64,000 bases of DNA from Rhopalosiphum padi (taxonomy: Eukaryota > Arthropoda > Insecta > Hemiptera > Aphididae). Position 1 is the first letter of the stretch, and every line of letters starts with the position of its first letter. The stretch spans positions 25,182,865 through 25,246,864 of the forward strand of contig NC_083599.1 of NCBI RefSeq assembly GCF_020882245.1, in the 5' to 3' direction. Positions 1-14,648 of the stretch are shown one piece after another. Made by a program: the position numbers and the translations under genes. Under the pieces are notes generated by a model that saw nothing but the letters and a program-made list of their open reading frames with translations, was not told the origin of the DNA and made no database searches.

Positions 1-3000
1 AATGTATACTACGAATGTAAAATTAGATTTATTTATTTGCAATTTGTTACTTTACATGGATTTATCTAATAATTATTATTCAAGATTTTCACTTTGCAGA
101 TGTTCTAAACTGATTCTAAATGTTTTAAAAATTCTCTTGATATGTGTTAAATTTTCGACATTTAAAATCTCAGTGTACATTTGTATAATTATTTTTCATT
201 ACCTTCATATTTGGCTATATTATTTCGGAAGTAGGTACCTATTATAAATGGAAATAAATAACAGCACATTATAAAAACAAATAAGTGTTTATTTATGTCT
301 TATACTCTTATCTGTCTAAAAACAGACATTTAAAATAACGAAAACATTATTTTAATTTTTGAGTGTAAGTTTAACATACTTAAAATTTCTTAAAAAACAG
401 ATTGTTCGTAAATAATAAAAATTAAACAGACTATAAATTTACCAATTTTGTAATTAAAATAACTCATTATATAAAAATTGTTTAGAAAAAAATACTCTAT
501 CTGAATCTACAAAAAAAAAAAGTAAGTTATACGTGTACCATGCATGCGTGTATCGAAAAAAAAAAAATGTTGACATTTATCTGAAAATGTGTACTTAAGT
601 ACGCTCTTTCATACAGCAAAAACGCCATTTTAATACAAGATCATCAAACTGCGAAATATTTAGTGGTACCTCTTAGCGTGAACACACTATATTCTATTAT
701 TATGTTGAAAAACTTATATAGTACCAGTCTTATGAAAAAGTATTGAAATATTTAGTAGTATTCGAATAAAAAAATATTATAATATTATGTTTTATTTTAT
801 GTTTATACTACTATAATTAGTAATGTGGTATAATAGCTGGTTGAACTAATTTTTGCCAAATATATCGCATTTATTGTAATATTTTATAATATTATACAGT
901 ATCGATGATATTCATTTTTTAAGTGTTGTAGAACAATAGATTCATAATATAAATAGCTTGAGAATAAACTAAATATTTTTTAAATATAATTTTGTGTAAA
1001 TAATAATATACGCAATGAAGAAAAGTTTTAGTTCCTTGAATAATATTTTTTAAATTAAAACAAAATAAACTAAAATCATTTTAATATCCATTGCTGCTCC
1101 TATTCCAACTTAAAATGTAGTTAATAAAAAAAAATTGTTTTATATTTTTTTCGATATTTTTAAATTTCCATAAAAACAACGTACAAAGGATCTTTTCAAG
1201 CGTTTGAACCGAGAATTACAATTTTTATAAACACTAAAAAATGTTAAATGTCTATAAATAGCTATAATAATTAATGATTAATTAGTGATTAATGTTCTTA
1301 GAACAACAAAAAAAAAATTAAAATTGTTATTTTTTTATTAATATCCAATAGTATCAAAATTTGATTTCTTAAACAGTTATGTTAACATGCCAACATGATG
1401 CCAAAACTAATATAAATATTAATTGTTTTTATTTTTTTTCTAGATGTCTGATAAATATTGGGATATTTAATTTTGATGGTATTGCAAAAATACTCTTGCA
1501 TTTTTGTTGACTAATGGGTTTAAGTATATAAATATTTTATTGTTTTACAGATTCGTAGCCAATCCGATTAACTTTTCTATTATCTGTTTATTTTTTTTAT
1601 TTTTTTGTTATCTTTTTATAAATTCTTTATATCATTATAAAATATTATTTTAGTCTTAAGAAAAATAAAATAAAAAAGTAATTAGTATTTCGGAAAAAAA
1701 TTATTTTTTATGCATTTAAATACAAGTAGGTATTCGAATATACTTAACAAGATTTATTCTAGTTATATTTAATGACTTTTTTAGGCTATAAATGTCTATT
1801 CATTTTAACGTTTTATAGAACATAAATAATGCTCTCAAATTAATATAATATTACTAAATAAAAAACTCATATTTTGCATTTAATAAAAACTGAATTTATA
1901 ATATGCAATTTTTAAAAAAAATGTATATAATTTATAGTTTTTTTTAATCTAATTAATTACTTTTGTTTTTAACAATTTATTGACGTATTCAATTTCAATA
2001 TTGAATACATCTATACACAAAATATTCCTTTAAATAGGAATGCTTTAAAATAATATTTGTAAATGAATTAATAGCTCACTTGAGTTGCCGACCCAATACC
2101 AGGCGAAGCCTACCTAATGAAAAAAGTCCTAATCCGTCTTCCACTGGTTTTTAGGTATATAATATAATATGTTTGGTAGATAGACCATAGGTGCATATAC
2201 TCGTAATAGAATAATTTCACTTTTACAATTTTGATATAAATATTTTAATAGGCATAAGTAGAATACTAATACATTGCAGAGCTATTTTTTATGGTGTCTA
2301 GACATGGAGAATATCCTCACCCCTTAAAAAATTACACTACTGGTGTTATCAGTATTGAGTATAATTGACAGTATTAGTTATATTATACTTATATAGTAAA
2401 TAAGTACAACAACAATACTATTTATGTGTCACGTGCGCCGTGCGGTGCTGCGATGGACGTATAATCCATTAAAATCAAACAATTATAAATAACAAAAATT
2501 ACAAAAACAAATAACTTAGACATGCGTATTTTACTCTTATAACAAATAAAATTAAATAGTTTTTCAAATATTCATATAAATAAATACATTATAACACTGA
2601 TGTAAAAATAAATATTTTCTCAATATATCTACATAGGTAACTTACACGATTTAAAAAAAATGTCATCATGGCATTGACAATATTTTTTTACCTAATTAAA
2701 TTATTGAAAATAACAAAATTATAGATAGTTAAACTTTAATATTATCCGAACCAATCTTCTTCTTTATTTAATTGCAACAAAAAAATAATGTATATTTAAA
2801 AATAAATATTGAATCATAATTTAATATACCTATTTAATTAATTCATAATTAATATTTCAAAATATATTAACTCCAATCATTTTTTTTATTTTTTTAAGAA
2901 TAAAAAACTAATGACATATTCTAATGGAATAATGCAATAACATAGTCTACATCACAAAATTAAATAATTATCGAAAAAAAAAAATCAAAACTGAACAAAA

Positions 3001-4195
3001 TAAATATTAAAAATAGAATTGTCTTAATAATTATTTACACTATTTCATATATGATATGCCGTATGGAATGAGATTAACAATAAAAAAGTTAAATTAAATT
3101 ACCATAATATGATGGTTAAAATTTAATGTAAAAATTAAATTAAAAAAAAAAAAAGGGTACCAACATCAATTTATTTAATTACAAGATTTGTATAGAACTG
3201 AATGCCTTTGTTAACCGATTTTTGTTGGCAAACAATATTATTATAAATTGTATATTATGTCGTGTTTAAGTTAGGTAGTGTTTGTTTTTAGTATTATTTC
3301 TGGATATCTATTATCTACAGGTTTACATGTTAGGTATTTATATTTATTAATAAGTTGCAGAGTAATTTTAAAATATATAATAATAACTGGAGCAACATTA
3401 AATTCTTTGTATAACAGAATACAGAAGGATATAAGTACATGTAACCTTGTCCTATCAAGAATAAACTTCATTAAACCATTCAAATAAGTAGTAATCGGAA
3501 GAGTTGAATGTATTTCATAAGTACTACTACAGTGATACCCCATATTGAAATTCCATAGTAAAAAATTGATTGTGCTAAGTGAAATAAACTGTTTTAAGTA
3601 AATAAATATTAAAGATATGTTTTAATATTATAAAATTTATAATGTATAGCTTTTTAATTATCTTTGTTAACTTGTATTTTTGTATTGTTTAAGCGATTTA
3701 TCAATAATTAAACACAACTATTTAACGTCTTTAGTCCGATTTAAATTAATACAATCACAACATATGTTGGTTTTTACAATTATACGTGTGAAGATATTAC
3801 GCTAAAATCAACTAGATGATTTGTTGATTGAGAAATTGTGATTCACACAGATAGTTAAAGTATCAAGTAAATGTTTAGAAACTTATAACTATTAAGACGT
3901 TAAATATTAATAATTAATTAAACATGTTATTTGAACAGCATTTGAATATTAAATATTAATGTTGGTATATCAAATGTGAAGTGATATAATGCATTAGGTT
4001 ATATTTTATTTTAACTAGTTCTATTTTAATAATTATTACTCAATGCATAGTGAAAATAAATTTATAGAAAAAACAATAATACTGTATTGATTTTTAATCG
4101 GTTAAGTACACTATTAATTTATCTAATTATCTTATATAAAGTAGTTACCTAAATAATTACCTATTTAATATTATTACATAGAAAAGAGAAAAAAA
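1..4195. other. AT-rich sequence with no recognisable gene
   Basis: No open frame in this stretch looks like protein; the longest are short, low-complexity and rich in I, L, Y and K. It contains diverged AT-rich dispersed repeat matter, for example around 1090-1210, which resembles about 7020-7160. A small GC-richer patch at about 2430-2460 has no coding signal that I can see. It is probably intergenic DNA upstream of the first exon of the ABC transporter. Confidence 0.6.
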
Positions 4196-4257
4196 AATTA
4201 TTCCTACCACATGCATCTCAAAACTGAACGACCGTGACTGAAGCTGAATTTTTTTTT

Positions 4258-4293
4258 ATGGAAACTATCATTTATATAGTTTGTTCAATGTAA
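4258..4293 (+). other. Possible short upstream ORF before exon 1a
   Basis: An ATG at 4258 opens an 11-codon frame that closes with TAA at 4291-4293, about 80 bases before the exon 1a start codon. If the transcript begins upstream of it, this could lower translation of the 1a isoform. The transcription start is not known, so this is inference only. Confidence 0.2.
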
Positions 4294-4372
4294 CATTAAG
4301 GTTATTTGAAATAGTTATCTGTAGCTCATAGGTCGTGATTCGTTTATCGTAATTCGTACTTTTGGATACAAA

Positions 4373-4482
4373 ATGGACCAAAGACCTGAGTATGCCGTAG
4401 AAGTAAAAAATGCTTGCAAAATTTATCCTCCAGATTACATAGTACTAGATGGATTTAATATGAAAGTCTCGAGTGGCAGTAT
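4373..4482 (+). CDS. ABCH transporter, alternative first coding exon 1a
   Basis: The ATG at 4373 lies in a good animal start context (AAAATGG). It begins with MDQRPEYAVEVKNACKIY and runs 36 codons plus two bases to a consensus donor, AT|GTAAGT. The text is the first beta strands of an ABC nucleotide-binding domain: 'VEVKNACKIY' corresponds to the A-loop strand and 'VLDGFNMKV' to the strand before Walker A. Joining it to the acceptor at 37772 gives 'SGSIYGLLGPSGCGKTT' in frame. It would replace exon 1b (34392-34552), which ends in the same phase, giving a 684-residue protein. The implied intron is about 33 kb. It could instead be the surviving first exon of a lost tandem paralogue, but frame and donor are intact. 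Confidence 0.75.
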
Positions 4483-4500
4483 GTAAGTAGATAATATACC

Positions 4501-4536
4501 TATTATATTATTATATTATTATATTATTATATTATT
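4501..4536. repeat. TTA/TTATA microsatellite
   Basis: A run of TTATA/TTA units begins 18 bases after the exon 1a donor. Confidence 0.8.
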
Positions 4537-7019
4537 GATAAGGCCATTAGTTATAATTTTATTTCGTGACAATTTTGTTTTAATAATTATATAGGTAATA
4601 TTAAATGTAATGTGATTCTCAGGGAAAAAACATTTCGAGAAAAATTATGAATATTATATTAAATTAGTAAATTTTATTTTATATATACTGTATAATTTTT
4701 GTATTTTAAAATTATATTACATATCATTTTTTATAAATAATTAAAAATGTTTTAAGAATATAACTTTTTTTAATTTAAATTTATGTTTTATAATATATAA
4801 CTTATATTCTTATATTCATTGATAATAGTATACATTTTATTATTATTATATTTTTGCAATCTAAAAACGATATATAGGTATATATAGGAATAAGTAAGCT
4901 TATTTTTTATTTTTTTGGTAGTTCCTTGATCTTTTTTTAGAAAAATAACAGTACAATAAAAAATTGTTGAGTATTTAATGTTTATTAATATAGTTTAAAT
5001 TATATTATAACCTAAGGTAATAAGATTTAGGTTATACTGGACCAACTTGTATCGATTAATGTACTTCGTATGTAACATTCAAAATAACTTTTATAATAGA
5101 AAAGTAAAACTAGTTGATACTTCGGAGAGTCAAAATAAAATAAATGTCCTGTACTTTTTTCATTAATTAATCCAAAAAAAATTATGGAAAATTGGATTTT
5201 TTTTTCAAAATGTTCTTATTCAGTTATGATTAAAAACGAATAACTGCAGTGTATAATTTAATTGTGTACCAAATGTTTATATTAGTATTTTTAAACATGA
5301 TATAATTTTCAAAATACTTCGACACCTTTTATTGATAAAAAAATTGTCGTTAGATCAAAATCTTAAAGAAATAAAATTAATACAAGATTCCTTATAAGAG
5401 ATTCATAATGTAACAAAAAAAAGTGTATACATGTACCTATGTATGAACATGATTTTATTATAAATAGATTTTCAACCCCAAATTTGGAAAAAATTATTTT
5501 TCATTTAATTCAAAAATATTATTCGTGCCTCGTGGGTAATTGAAAATTTTAACGTCTACTATGATAATTTTAAAGGGACACTCAACACTTACTGCACAGC
5601 AAAGCGGTAATGTACTTTCCTCTTTTTTTATTACGTCAATGCCCATTTGAAGACTGATATAATGATCGATGAAAAAAATAGTGAAATTTCCACTTGGAAA
5701 AAAAATAGAGATCACATAATATTATGTATTTATATCACTATAATTAATACAAATTTGACACGTAGTTATATGGAGTAAGAACTGTCAGATTTAATAAAAA
5801 AAAAATTAAACTTAAAATTTTGATTACATTTATTTCATACACAACAATATTTTAACATTGTATATAAATACCTACATATGAAATAGGTATAATAATTTGG
5901 TTCTAAAAAAGTAATTATTATTATACGTATTTACAAGAAAAATTAGAAATTCTATATATTGTAATTTGTGACACGCAGTGTAATAATATTGGTAGTATAG
6001 CTATTTGTATAAGGTACATAATATATCAATGGTTAAGCACATACATGTTTTGGGAGTTTAGGACGTATTTAAGTGTTTTAACTTTATTTATTTAATAGCT
6101 TGAATTCAAAAAAGTTTCGAACGATAAATAGTATAAAATAAAGATTCAATTCGATGAAAAAAATTGGGACAACTTAACCATCGATATCATAATATTAATT
6201 AGCATACACCTATAATATTGGATGAGAATGTACATAAAATCGTTGCAGACATGGATTTAGATTATTTATAATGGAGGGGTATGGGGGGCACTTAATAAAT
6301 CATAAATAAGAAACATAATATATAAACTTGTACTTTACAGAAGCTAAGTCATAATAAGATTTACAGTGTAAAAAAATAATTAATAAAGAGTGTTAGAACC
6401 ATTTAATTACATAATATGTACCTATGCTATATTTAAATAATAATATATCATACACAATTAAAAAATATATTAAATCGAAATTCAGAATAATAAGGGTCCG
6501 TATAATGTATAATATATGGCGTGGTGTTTATTAATGTGAGATAAAAATTAAAAAAATCAGATCTTTATGCTGCAATATATAATAATAACGTATTTAATTT
6601 GCAATTAGAATATTACAGTAGTGTTAGACGTTAGTATAGAGATATAATTATGTAGCAAATTGCAAATAGTTACACATAAAAGAAATATATATTGAGAAAT
6701 TTTAAACGATACATTCATGTAACCATGTCTGCATCATCCACCATCATATTAGAAAAACTTAACATTTTTTTTTTATATATGTGATTTTATGCACGGGACC
6801 CGGATCTATAAAATTTCACTATAAAAACTAACTAAATAAGCATAAAAAAATTTAAAATACGAAAGAAGTATAAAAGTGATATATGGTAGATTGAATTTTT
6901 TTTTTCGAAAATATTGTATTTATAAAAGGCGTTATGTGTATAAAATATAATATTATAAATTTCAGTTATCCATGAATAATATTTTTAATTTGTAATAAAA
7001 TAACTAAAATCATTATTCT

Positions 7020-7160
7020 TCGTTTAAATATCTAGTTTGTCCAAATTTGAATTTCAAGTTCTTGTAGCTAAAACCGTGCTTTAAATTGTGTCTTTGATAT
7101 TTTTAAATAGTTATAAAAACAACTTATGAGGTATCTTGAATTAGGTTTTTAAGTTTTTTG
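7020..7160. repeat. Diverged AT-rich dispersed repeat
   Basis: This stretch shares an ordered set of words with about 1090-1210 and more weakly with about 29420-29600. Shared words include 'gatatttttaaat', 'ataaaaacaac' and a following 'gta/gag..atctt' block. It looks like three decayed members of one family. No open frame or clear ends are visible, so the class is unknown. Confidence 0.4.
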
Positions 7161-10100
7161 ACAGATCAATGATAAAATGTAATTAAGACGTATTGTAAGT
7201 ACTGTATGAATTTTTCTTACTGTATTTACATCGCATACATTAAATAACAATAAATATAATAATGCCTGAATTAATAATAGAGTGGCTTTGAGAAGTTTAG
7301 ATCTCCCCCACAGAAAAAATTTTCAAGTCCTCCCTCACCGAGTAAGTACAAAGTAAATATCATTTTTTTCAAAAGCTTTTAAAATATCAAACACTACAAA
7401 AATTATTTTTGATCAATGATATAAGCGTGGGCGATACGAATTTATTATTGTGGTTTTCGTAAAAAAGGTAGCAATTAATAATTATAATATGATCAGAACG
7501 TGTTATTTACATATTTTATCACACACGCGTGTGTGTTAATCAGCCAGCGATATCATATTATAGCTTTATATTTAAGCATAATAATAATTGGTGATTATAC
7601 TGACACAATGTATTATTATACCTAGCATGGGCAACTTAACTATTTAGATATATAGGTATTCCGATATGAATAGCAGTGGCGCTGATGTCAGTTTCAAATG
7701 GTTATGCGTACAAATAAAATTTGATATAGGAGGTACTAGTAAACAATGAATTTGTTATACTCAAGTACGGATAGCATATACTTTTATCCAAATATCTATA
7801 ACTTGTGCTGTATACCTATATCCTATATTCCTATGGACTATTATTGACTATATACCCGGCACCACCCACCTAAATCAGATATTGCATCCGCAATACTTAT
7901 ACAGTTATAGGATACATAGTTATCGGCGCAACTGACGAGTAACGACTAAAAGTAATAATTATGTCATATTATTAGGTATAGGTAAACTCTTATCGAGGCC
8001 TGATAATAGTGCGTTGCCCGATTTAGATAATATTCTATTTGTTTATATTTTGACAGAAAATAAATTGAAATGTTTAATCAGATATGGCCAATTATGTATA
8101 AATAGTAATATTACCTACATTTATTATTTTATTTTTTAATGTGAAAAATTCACAAATAATTTAATTTTTGATATAGGTATTTCAATATTTGTAATCGATT
8201 TAAATAGTAAAAATATATCGTATTGTATTACTACACGATCATTATGAATGAATTATAAAATAAGTGCGTCGGTCAGCACTCAGCAGTAAGCCAGTGAAGT
8301 GTCGTTAAATATTTTTTTTGAAACACAATATTTTATATCGTTTGAAAAAAAAATGTATATACAACGTTGTCATTCTCACTCGGACATATAATAATTAATT
8401 GGTTTCCGCAAATACCATATTTAGCAATTATTGGGTATATGCATCTAAACAAATAAATAACTAGGACGCCGGAATGCCATAAATGAAGAAATATGCGGCA
8501 GTGAACTTGACACAGCGCAGAGTACAAATCGTTCGTTTTCGCGTTTTATTATAAACCAGGGCTGATAGGTAGGTAGGTACCTATGTTCGAAACGTGTTTT
8601 AACCGATACATTAAACGATACGGAAAAGTCACTGTACGGCTGTGCGTTGCATAGCGGCATTGCCTTACTTCACGTGTAGGTATAGTCGTTTAATATAGGT
8701 ACTCACTATAGTTAGGTATACGCGGGAATCGAAGTCGATACGCGTCCAACGATATGTATATTATAATATAATATTGTCCAGACGAATTCCGTAAACTTAA
8801 TTATCCTACTACGTGTGATCTGTTTTCAAAGTGACATTTAAAAATGTGTCGTGAATAGTACAGCAACCAAGCCAATATGACTACTGCCTATAGTTCTATG
8901 TACGACGGAAAATGTAAATAATTAATAAATTACATTTCCCATCATAAAAACAATTATCTATGTTTACAACTACCTACTACTTTGTAGTACGTTACGTCCG
9001 TAAGACATCAGAGACTATACACATGTGGGTATGACGTCCTCTTAATAAGGCGGAGTTAACACGGGTACGTCGTCTTGAGTGATTTTTTTTTCGATTCGAT
9101 CACATTATAGGTATATACCATGTATATGAATATTTAAATAACCTCTTCGTAAAAAACTCGTTCAAATGACATTGGTATTAGATACTTTGTAACCGATATT
9201 ATAAGACAATGGATTATGCTCGTATATAACGTGCCTTCGTATAGTTTGTTGATCTTTAGACTTGTTTGCATCGTACAAAGTAAATATGTTTCATTCATTT
9301 CAAATATACGCGCAACACATATTATTATTATAATATACCTAGGTAAAGTAATATTAAAATATCCACCGGATAATAGTAACAGTACCTACTACTGACTGTT
9401 ACGCACTGTTTGATTTACGCAGACACATACTATACTCATAGTCAGGCAGGTATAAACCAGCTGTACCAGCAGTTTTGTACCTGTTTATACACATACTTGG
9501 GACAAAAGTCAGAAGATTGAAAAAAAAAACAATCGAACTAATATCATAACATAATATAGTATTTGACATTGAACGAGACAACGAAAGTTGACCGCTGTGC
9601 TGCATGCCATCGCTACATAATTAAAAATATAATATACACTTATTATACACTTAATATAAAGGTATCATACAATTATGAATAGGTATCGAATTCGGCAACA
9701 GTACGCGAAATATAATAATAATAACAATATTATGCCCGGTCATCGCGTGTCTCGTTCCACGGGGTATCAATACGCACAGGTGGTTTATCCATGATTTACA
9801 ATGCATATTATATTATCTTTCAATAAATTATGTATAAGCGTTCAATGAATTCGTCAATAGGTAACTGCCTAGGTAAATTGTACATAGCTGTAGCGGTGAC
9901 AAAAATTGAAAATATATTTTATTATTACTACAGATAAAGTTGAACAAAACCATGAAAGATGATTGCATTTTTATTCGTGGAACAGCTTGATAGGTAAATA
10001 AGTATTTGATATTTTAATAGACGAATTTTATTCGATTTAACATTATTATAATAATATGTACCTACCTATATAGTATATTATAATATAATAATACATCGAC

Positions 10101-11258
10101 ATAATTTATTGTTTGGTATTAATAAAGAATTCAATAAACGCACGCCTATATATTTTACTCATTTTTGTTAATTTTAAATTATAGAAGCAATATAACAGTT
10201 ATTAATTATAAGTTCATAACACTTTTCTGCCCGCACTGATTTGTAGTAGTCAGGTGTTTCATAGAATTTTGAAGATGCTATACTTAGAACCTGTTTAATG
10301 TTTTTAAAAATTTTAAATTTATTGCACTACTTACGAAGTATCCTGCAAAGATACACAAATTGTGTGAAAATTTTTTTTCTAATGACAACATACTTGTTAT
10401 TAATTATTATTATAAATTATTTAGTGGATTATTTTATATTTATGAAAATGTTAACATTCAACAATTCAAAATTCAAACGAATTGTTTTGAGTTATTTGAT
10501 CCTATGCACTAAGCATAATAATATGGTAATTTGAACTACTAATATACTATTTTTTATTAATCTATCAAAATGTATTATGTATAAAAATTGTTCAAGTATA
10601 ATAAATACTAGATCCGATATTACATTAATTTTAAATTTTTTTAAAACTATTTTTAAGGACTAGCTATTATCCTTAATATAAACATTTTAAAACTGAAAAA
10701 CTACAACTTCGAATTTTCAAAATTATTAAAAAATAAAAAAATATCCATTAAATAATTACATTTAAAAATTAGGTTTTTATTTGAAAATAAAAGTTTATAC
10801 CACCACAGGTGGCACAGGACATTCCTTAAGCTTAGGCATAACAAAAAAACTTCAAGAATTAAAAGTTAAATAGTTAAGTAGTTGTATATGTATATTTATG
10901 AATAGTCAATTAAAAATTTGTATTTTTTTTCAGTATTAGGTATATAAGTACATAATATACACTATTATTATATCCAAAGACAAATACATCGAGATGAGTC
11001 GCAGTGTATAATATATTAATATTATTATAATTACTATCGATTCACTTCAACTACTATAGGTCTATAAATGTTTTTCTATTGTCCTCGCATTATACGTTAT
11101 TAAATATATTTTTTTTTTTTTCATAATAATTAGTCTTTTATGCGAGCTCGTATTATAGGACGTTCTAACGTGTGTGTTATAATATATTGTTGTTCGATCT
11201 TACCCTTGCCCATGACCTAATTGTATGATGAATTCTATAAGTATTGAGTTTTCAGTTT

Positions 11259-11278
11259 CACACACACACACACACACG
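11259..11278. repeat. CA microsatellite
   Basis: About ten CA units followed by cgcgtg. Confidence 0.85.
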
Positions 11279-14200
11279 CGTGATCATGGTACATCAACCA
11301 AGTGATGATCGAAATTTACAAATTTAACCGAAGAGTTTTATATTATACTTATTATAGGTAATATGTACAATAGTTATTATACAAACAGCTTTTATTTTTA
11401 AACATGATTAATATCGTTATGATTATTTTCTACGGTTATTTTTAAGTATAAAATAATATATCATTCCTAATAAGTTTGAGATTTTGAGATATTGTGTTTA
11501 GTTTAGGAACGGTTTTTGGCTGAATTTTACTGACTAAAATTTACTTAAAATATATTGGCAATCATGTATGTACCTATAACTTATAGTAACTTATTATAAA
11601 TTGTAAGTGGTTATTGAGTAGTGAAACGAGGAATCAGAAAATTTCATTCATTCGATTTTACAATATTTTAATATTACCTGTTCCATTTAAGCAAAGACTA
11701 TAAATTACCTAATAACTAAATTTCAACAGTGTAACGTTTAAATGATTATCAAATACCATACTGCACCATCGCCGTTAAAACAATTTTTGTATGTTATTAT
11801 TTAATTATATAGTAGGTACCTTATAATCAAATAACATATAATTATGTATTCACATTTTTAAATTATGTTTTTAAATTTCGTACTGCATAATTAAAAACTT
11901 TGGAGTATTGCAAGCGATGTATTAGTTGTACTCGTATAATACTATTATTATATTGAGTAATATATAGGTACCTCGTAGTAATATCGTGTATATAGAATGA
12001 TCCAAAAACTTCATATAAGTATTAATAGTAGGTATACCTACTAACTTTATGTATATTGAGGTTGTTAGTTTTTGGAATAGTATTTATCCATTTAATTTTT
12101 AAAATTGAATTCAAGTCTGTTTATAACTTATATAAGTAATTTATTATCATTTCTAACTATGTATTTGAAATTGGTCAATTTTTCGTAAAGTAAATAATTA
12201 TAAAATATAATAGACTTGATTAAAAAATGTCATAAAACTGTGTTTTCAACATTTGTCTTAATATACGTTTTTGTCTACAATTTTTAAAATCGGTATTTTT
12301 ATTTTACCTAACAAAGGGAAGCGCTCCTCACAGTTTGAGAACTGTTCTATTAGTTAATTATACTATAAGGTAGTGTAACGTGTAGGTACATATAATTTCG
12401 TTTTTCAAGGGAGTTTAAGAATTAATAATACATATATTTTTTTAGTAAATTTAAAAATTTTAAATCTTATTAATACATTTAAAAAATGTATACAGTGAAC
12501 TAGTCAAGCAGATTACCTAGCAGGTTTTTTTATAAACTCGTGTGTATATTTTTTGAATGATTTAATTTTCATTAATTTTACGTCTTTCATAGTACCTATC
12601 CTTTTTTATTTATTAAATATATAACATTATTGAAATCACTGTAATAGAAAAATATGCGATTATATCATAATCGTGTCAATTCCAAATTTCTAAAACCGTT
12701 AAAGTAATACGTCATAATATGTGTTTATAATTTATATGATACAATATGAATAACTGAATAAGTAATTACTTTTTAGAATACTACTTTTGATCAATTTAAT
12801 AAGCTTAACTAATATAAATCTAGAGTAGATAATATGTAAGTGGTTATGAATTGCGAAATAAAAGTATTTTTATGTCTGCGTTTTGTTAAAATGAATAAAA
12901 TCATCGTGGCAATGATGAGCCAAGTTCAGTTTAACGATTTTATAGCGTTTCTGAAATCGATTATTTATGATAAAATAGTAAAAACTATTCGATGTTTAAG
13001 TTTAATCAAGATGTGTTTAGTTATGGTTATTTGTATAGGTAAATATCTATATATTGTATCGGTATAGTCTATTTACATCGTTCATTGATCTACAGTGAAA
13101 TAATTATCGAAATAACGTCAATTATCATGACACTATATATGAATGTTTCGATTTTATTAAAATGTTTGTTTGCTCCGCGGTCTTGTAATATTATATAAGG
13201 TCAAACAGCTTCCCACTCGGAATAGTTTAAACTAGGAAACAAGAATATAATATGTAATATGTACCTACAGAGTAAATACACAAATATAATATTACATATT
13301 ATACACAATAACGTTTCCGATCGTCGGAGTATATCGATTTTAACCAGACCACTAGTAAAATAAATTTATTTAAATAAATATTATGTGTTTCATTAAACTA
13401 TAGGAATCAGGAAGATATATTAAAAAGTGTATTTTGCACATACATAATTATCACCGCGCATTAAATAAAATATTTATTTTACACACGTATTTGTACGAGT
13501 GTATTAAAAAAAAATGAAGAATATTATATTTTGCTATTGAAAAGTTAGTATTAAATAAGTTTGGACAAGTAAAACCACATTTGGAAAATTGTTAGTTTAA
13601 AAATAACAAATATTTCATCATCTACATCGTATCCGGGATTCTGGGGCATTTTTATCATTTCTCAGTACTCTGTTTAACTTTTTATTTATGTCTAAGTTAA
13701 ATCCACCCATCGATTTAATTAAATATCCATAATAATGTAACATTGGCGTTATCATATGGTAAGGAATATGGAAATTATATATCCTCCATGGCCATTTTTT
13801 TATAAACCCAAATAACGGGGACCTTTGAAATTGGAATGTTTTAAATTGTTCGCGTACTCCATGTATGTGGAAAATAATATATTATATGTTGTGATGATTG
13901 ATAAATAATTTTCGATTTGTCGGTTTTTTTTCATAACTTATTATCGACCATTTAAAAAACTAGTTAAAATTAACCTCGAATCAGACATTCAACCCATTGC
14001 TGAACTAGGAATATATAGCATGCAAAGCTGAAATCGTACATTTCTCAGAACAGCCATAAAGATACCATAAAGATACACACGCTTTTGATTGTAATCATTC
14101 CACACTTCCCAATTTAAAACAATATACTATTATAGTATATTATTATACAGTCACCAAACGTTATTTATGTCGATTCCTGACAGAACATTTTCATACGCTA

Positions 14201-14617
14201 AGGAGTACATTTATAAATGTGAGTACCTATGTGGCGTATTATGTTTTCTAATTTAACGCCATGTTTTTGAAGCATTTCAATGAACTGCAGATATTATTAG
14301 CCATTAATTGAATAAAGTGGTTATTAAACACGAAAAAGTTCTTCGTATCAAGGCTCAAAAATAAAAAAAAAGCAATTGATATACTAATTTAATAAATTGT
14401 TTGTAAATAAAAATTGCAATTTTTTTTTAAATATGAGAGGCATAGCATAAAAATAGTATTTATTGAGATCTAATATGTTATACGTAATACATATATTATA
14501 TAAATTCATTATTATTATTAAATCCCGATACCACTAATACTCCATTAACAGCATATACCATAGACCATAATGGAGTGCTAGCATTAGTTTTAGTAAATGA
14601 TTAAATAATACGTTGTG

Positions 14618-14648
14618 CGTTGGATACCTGTATCGACTGTATCCAACG
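14618..14648. repeat. Perfect 10-bp inverted repeat
   Basis: CGTTGGATAC at 14618-14627 is the exact reverse complement of GTATCCAACG at 14639-14648, with an 11-base loop. It lies in a locally CpG-richer stretch of the long intron. No function is evident. Confidence 0.6.

Noticed and set aside
5494..5715. 73-codon minus-strand frame
   Set aside because: The residue mix is slightly better than chance, but there is no homology that I can recognise, no splice signal and no context; not enough to call a gene.
12840..13067. 75-codon plus-strand frame
   Set aside because: Low-complexity hydrophobic text in AT-rich DNA without start context, splice sites or motifs.
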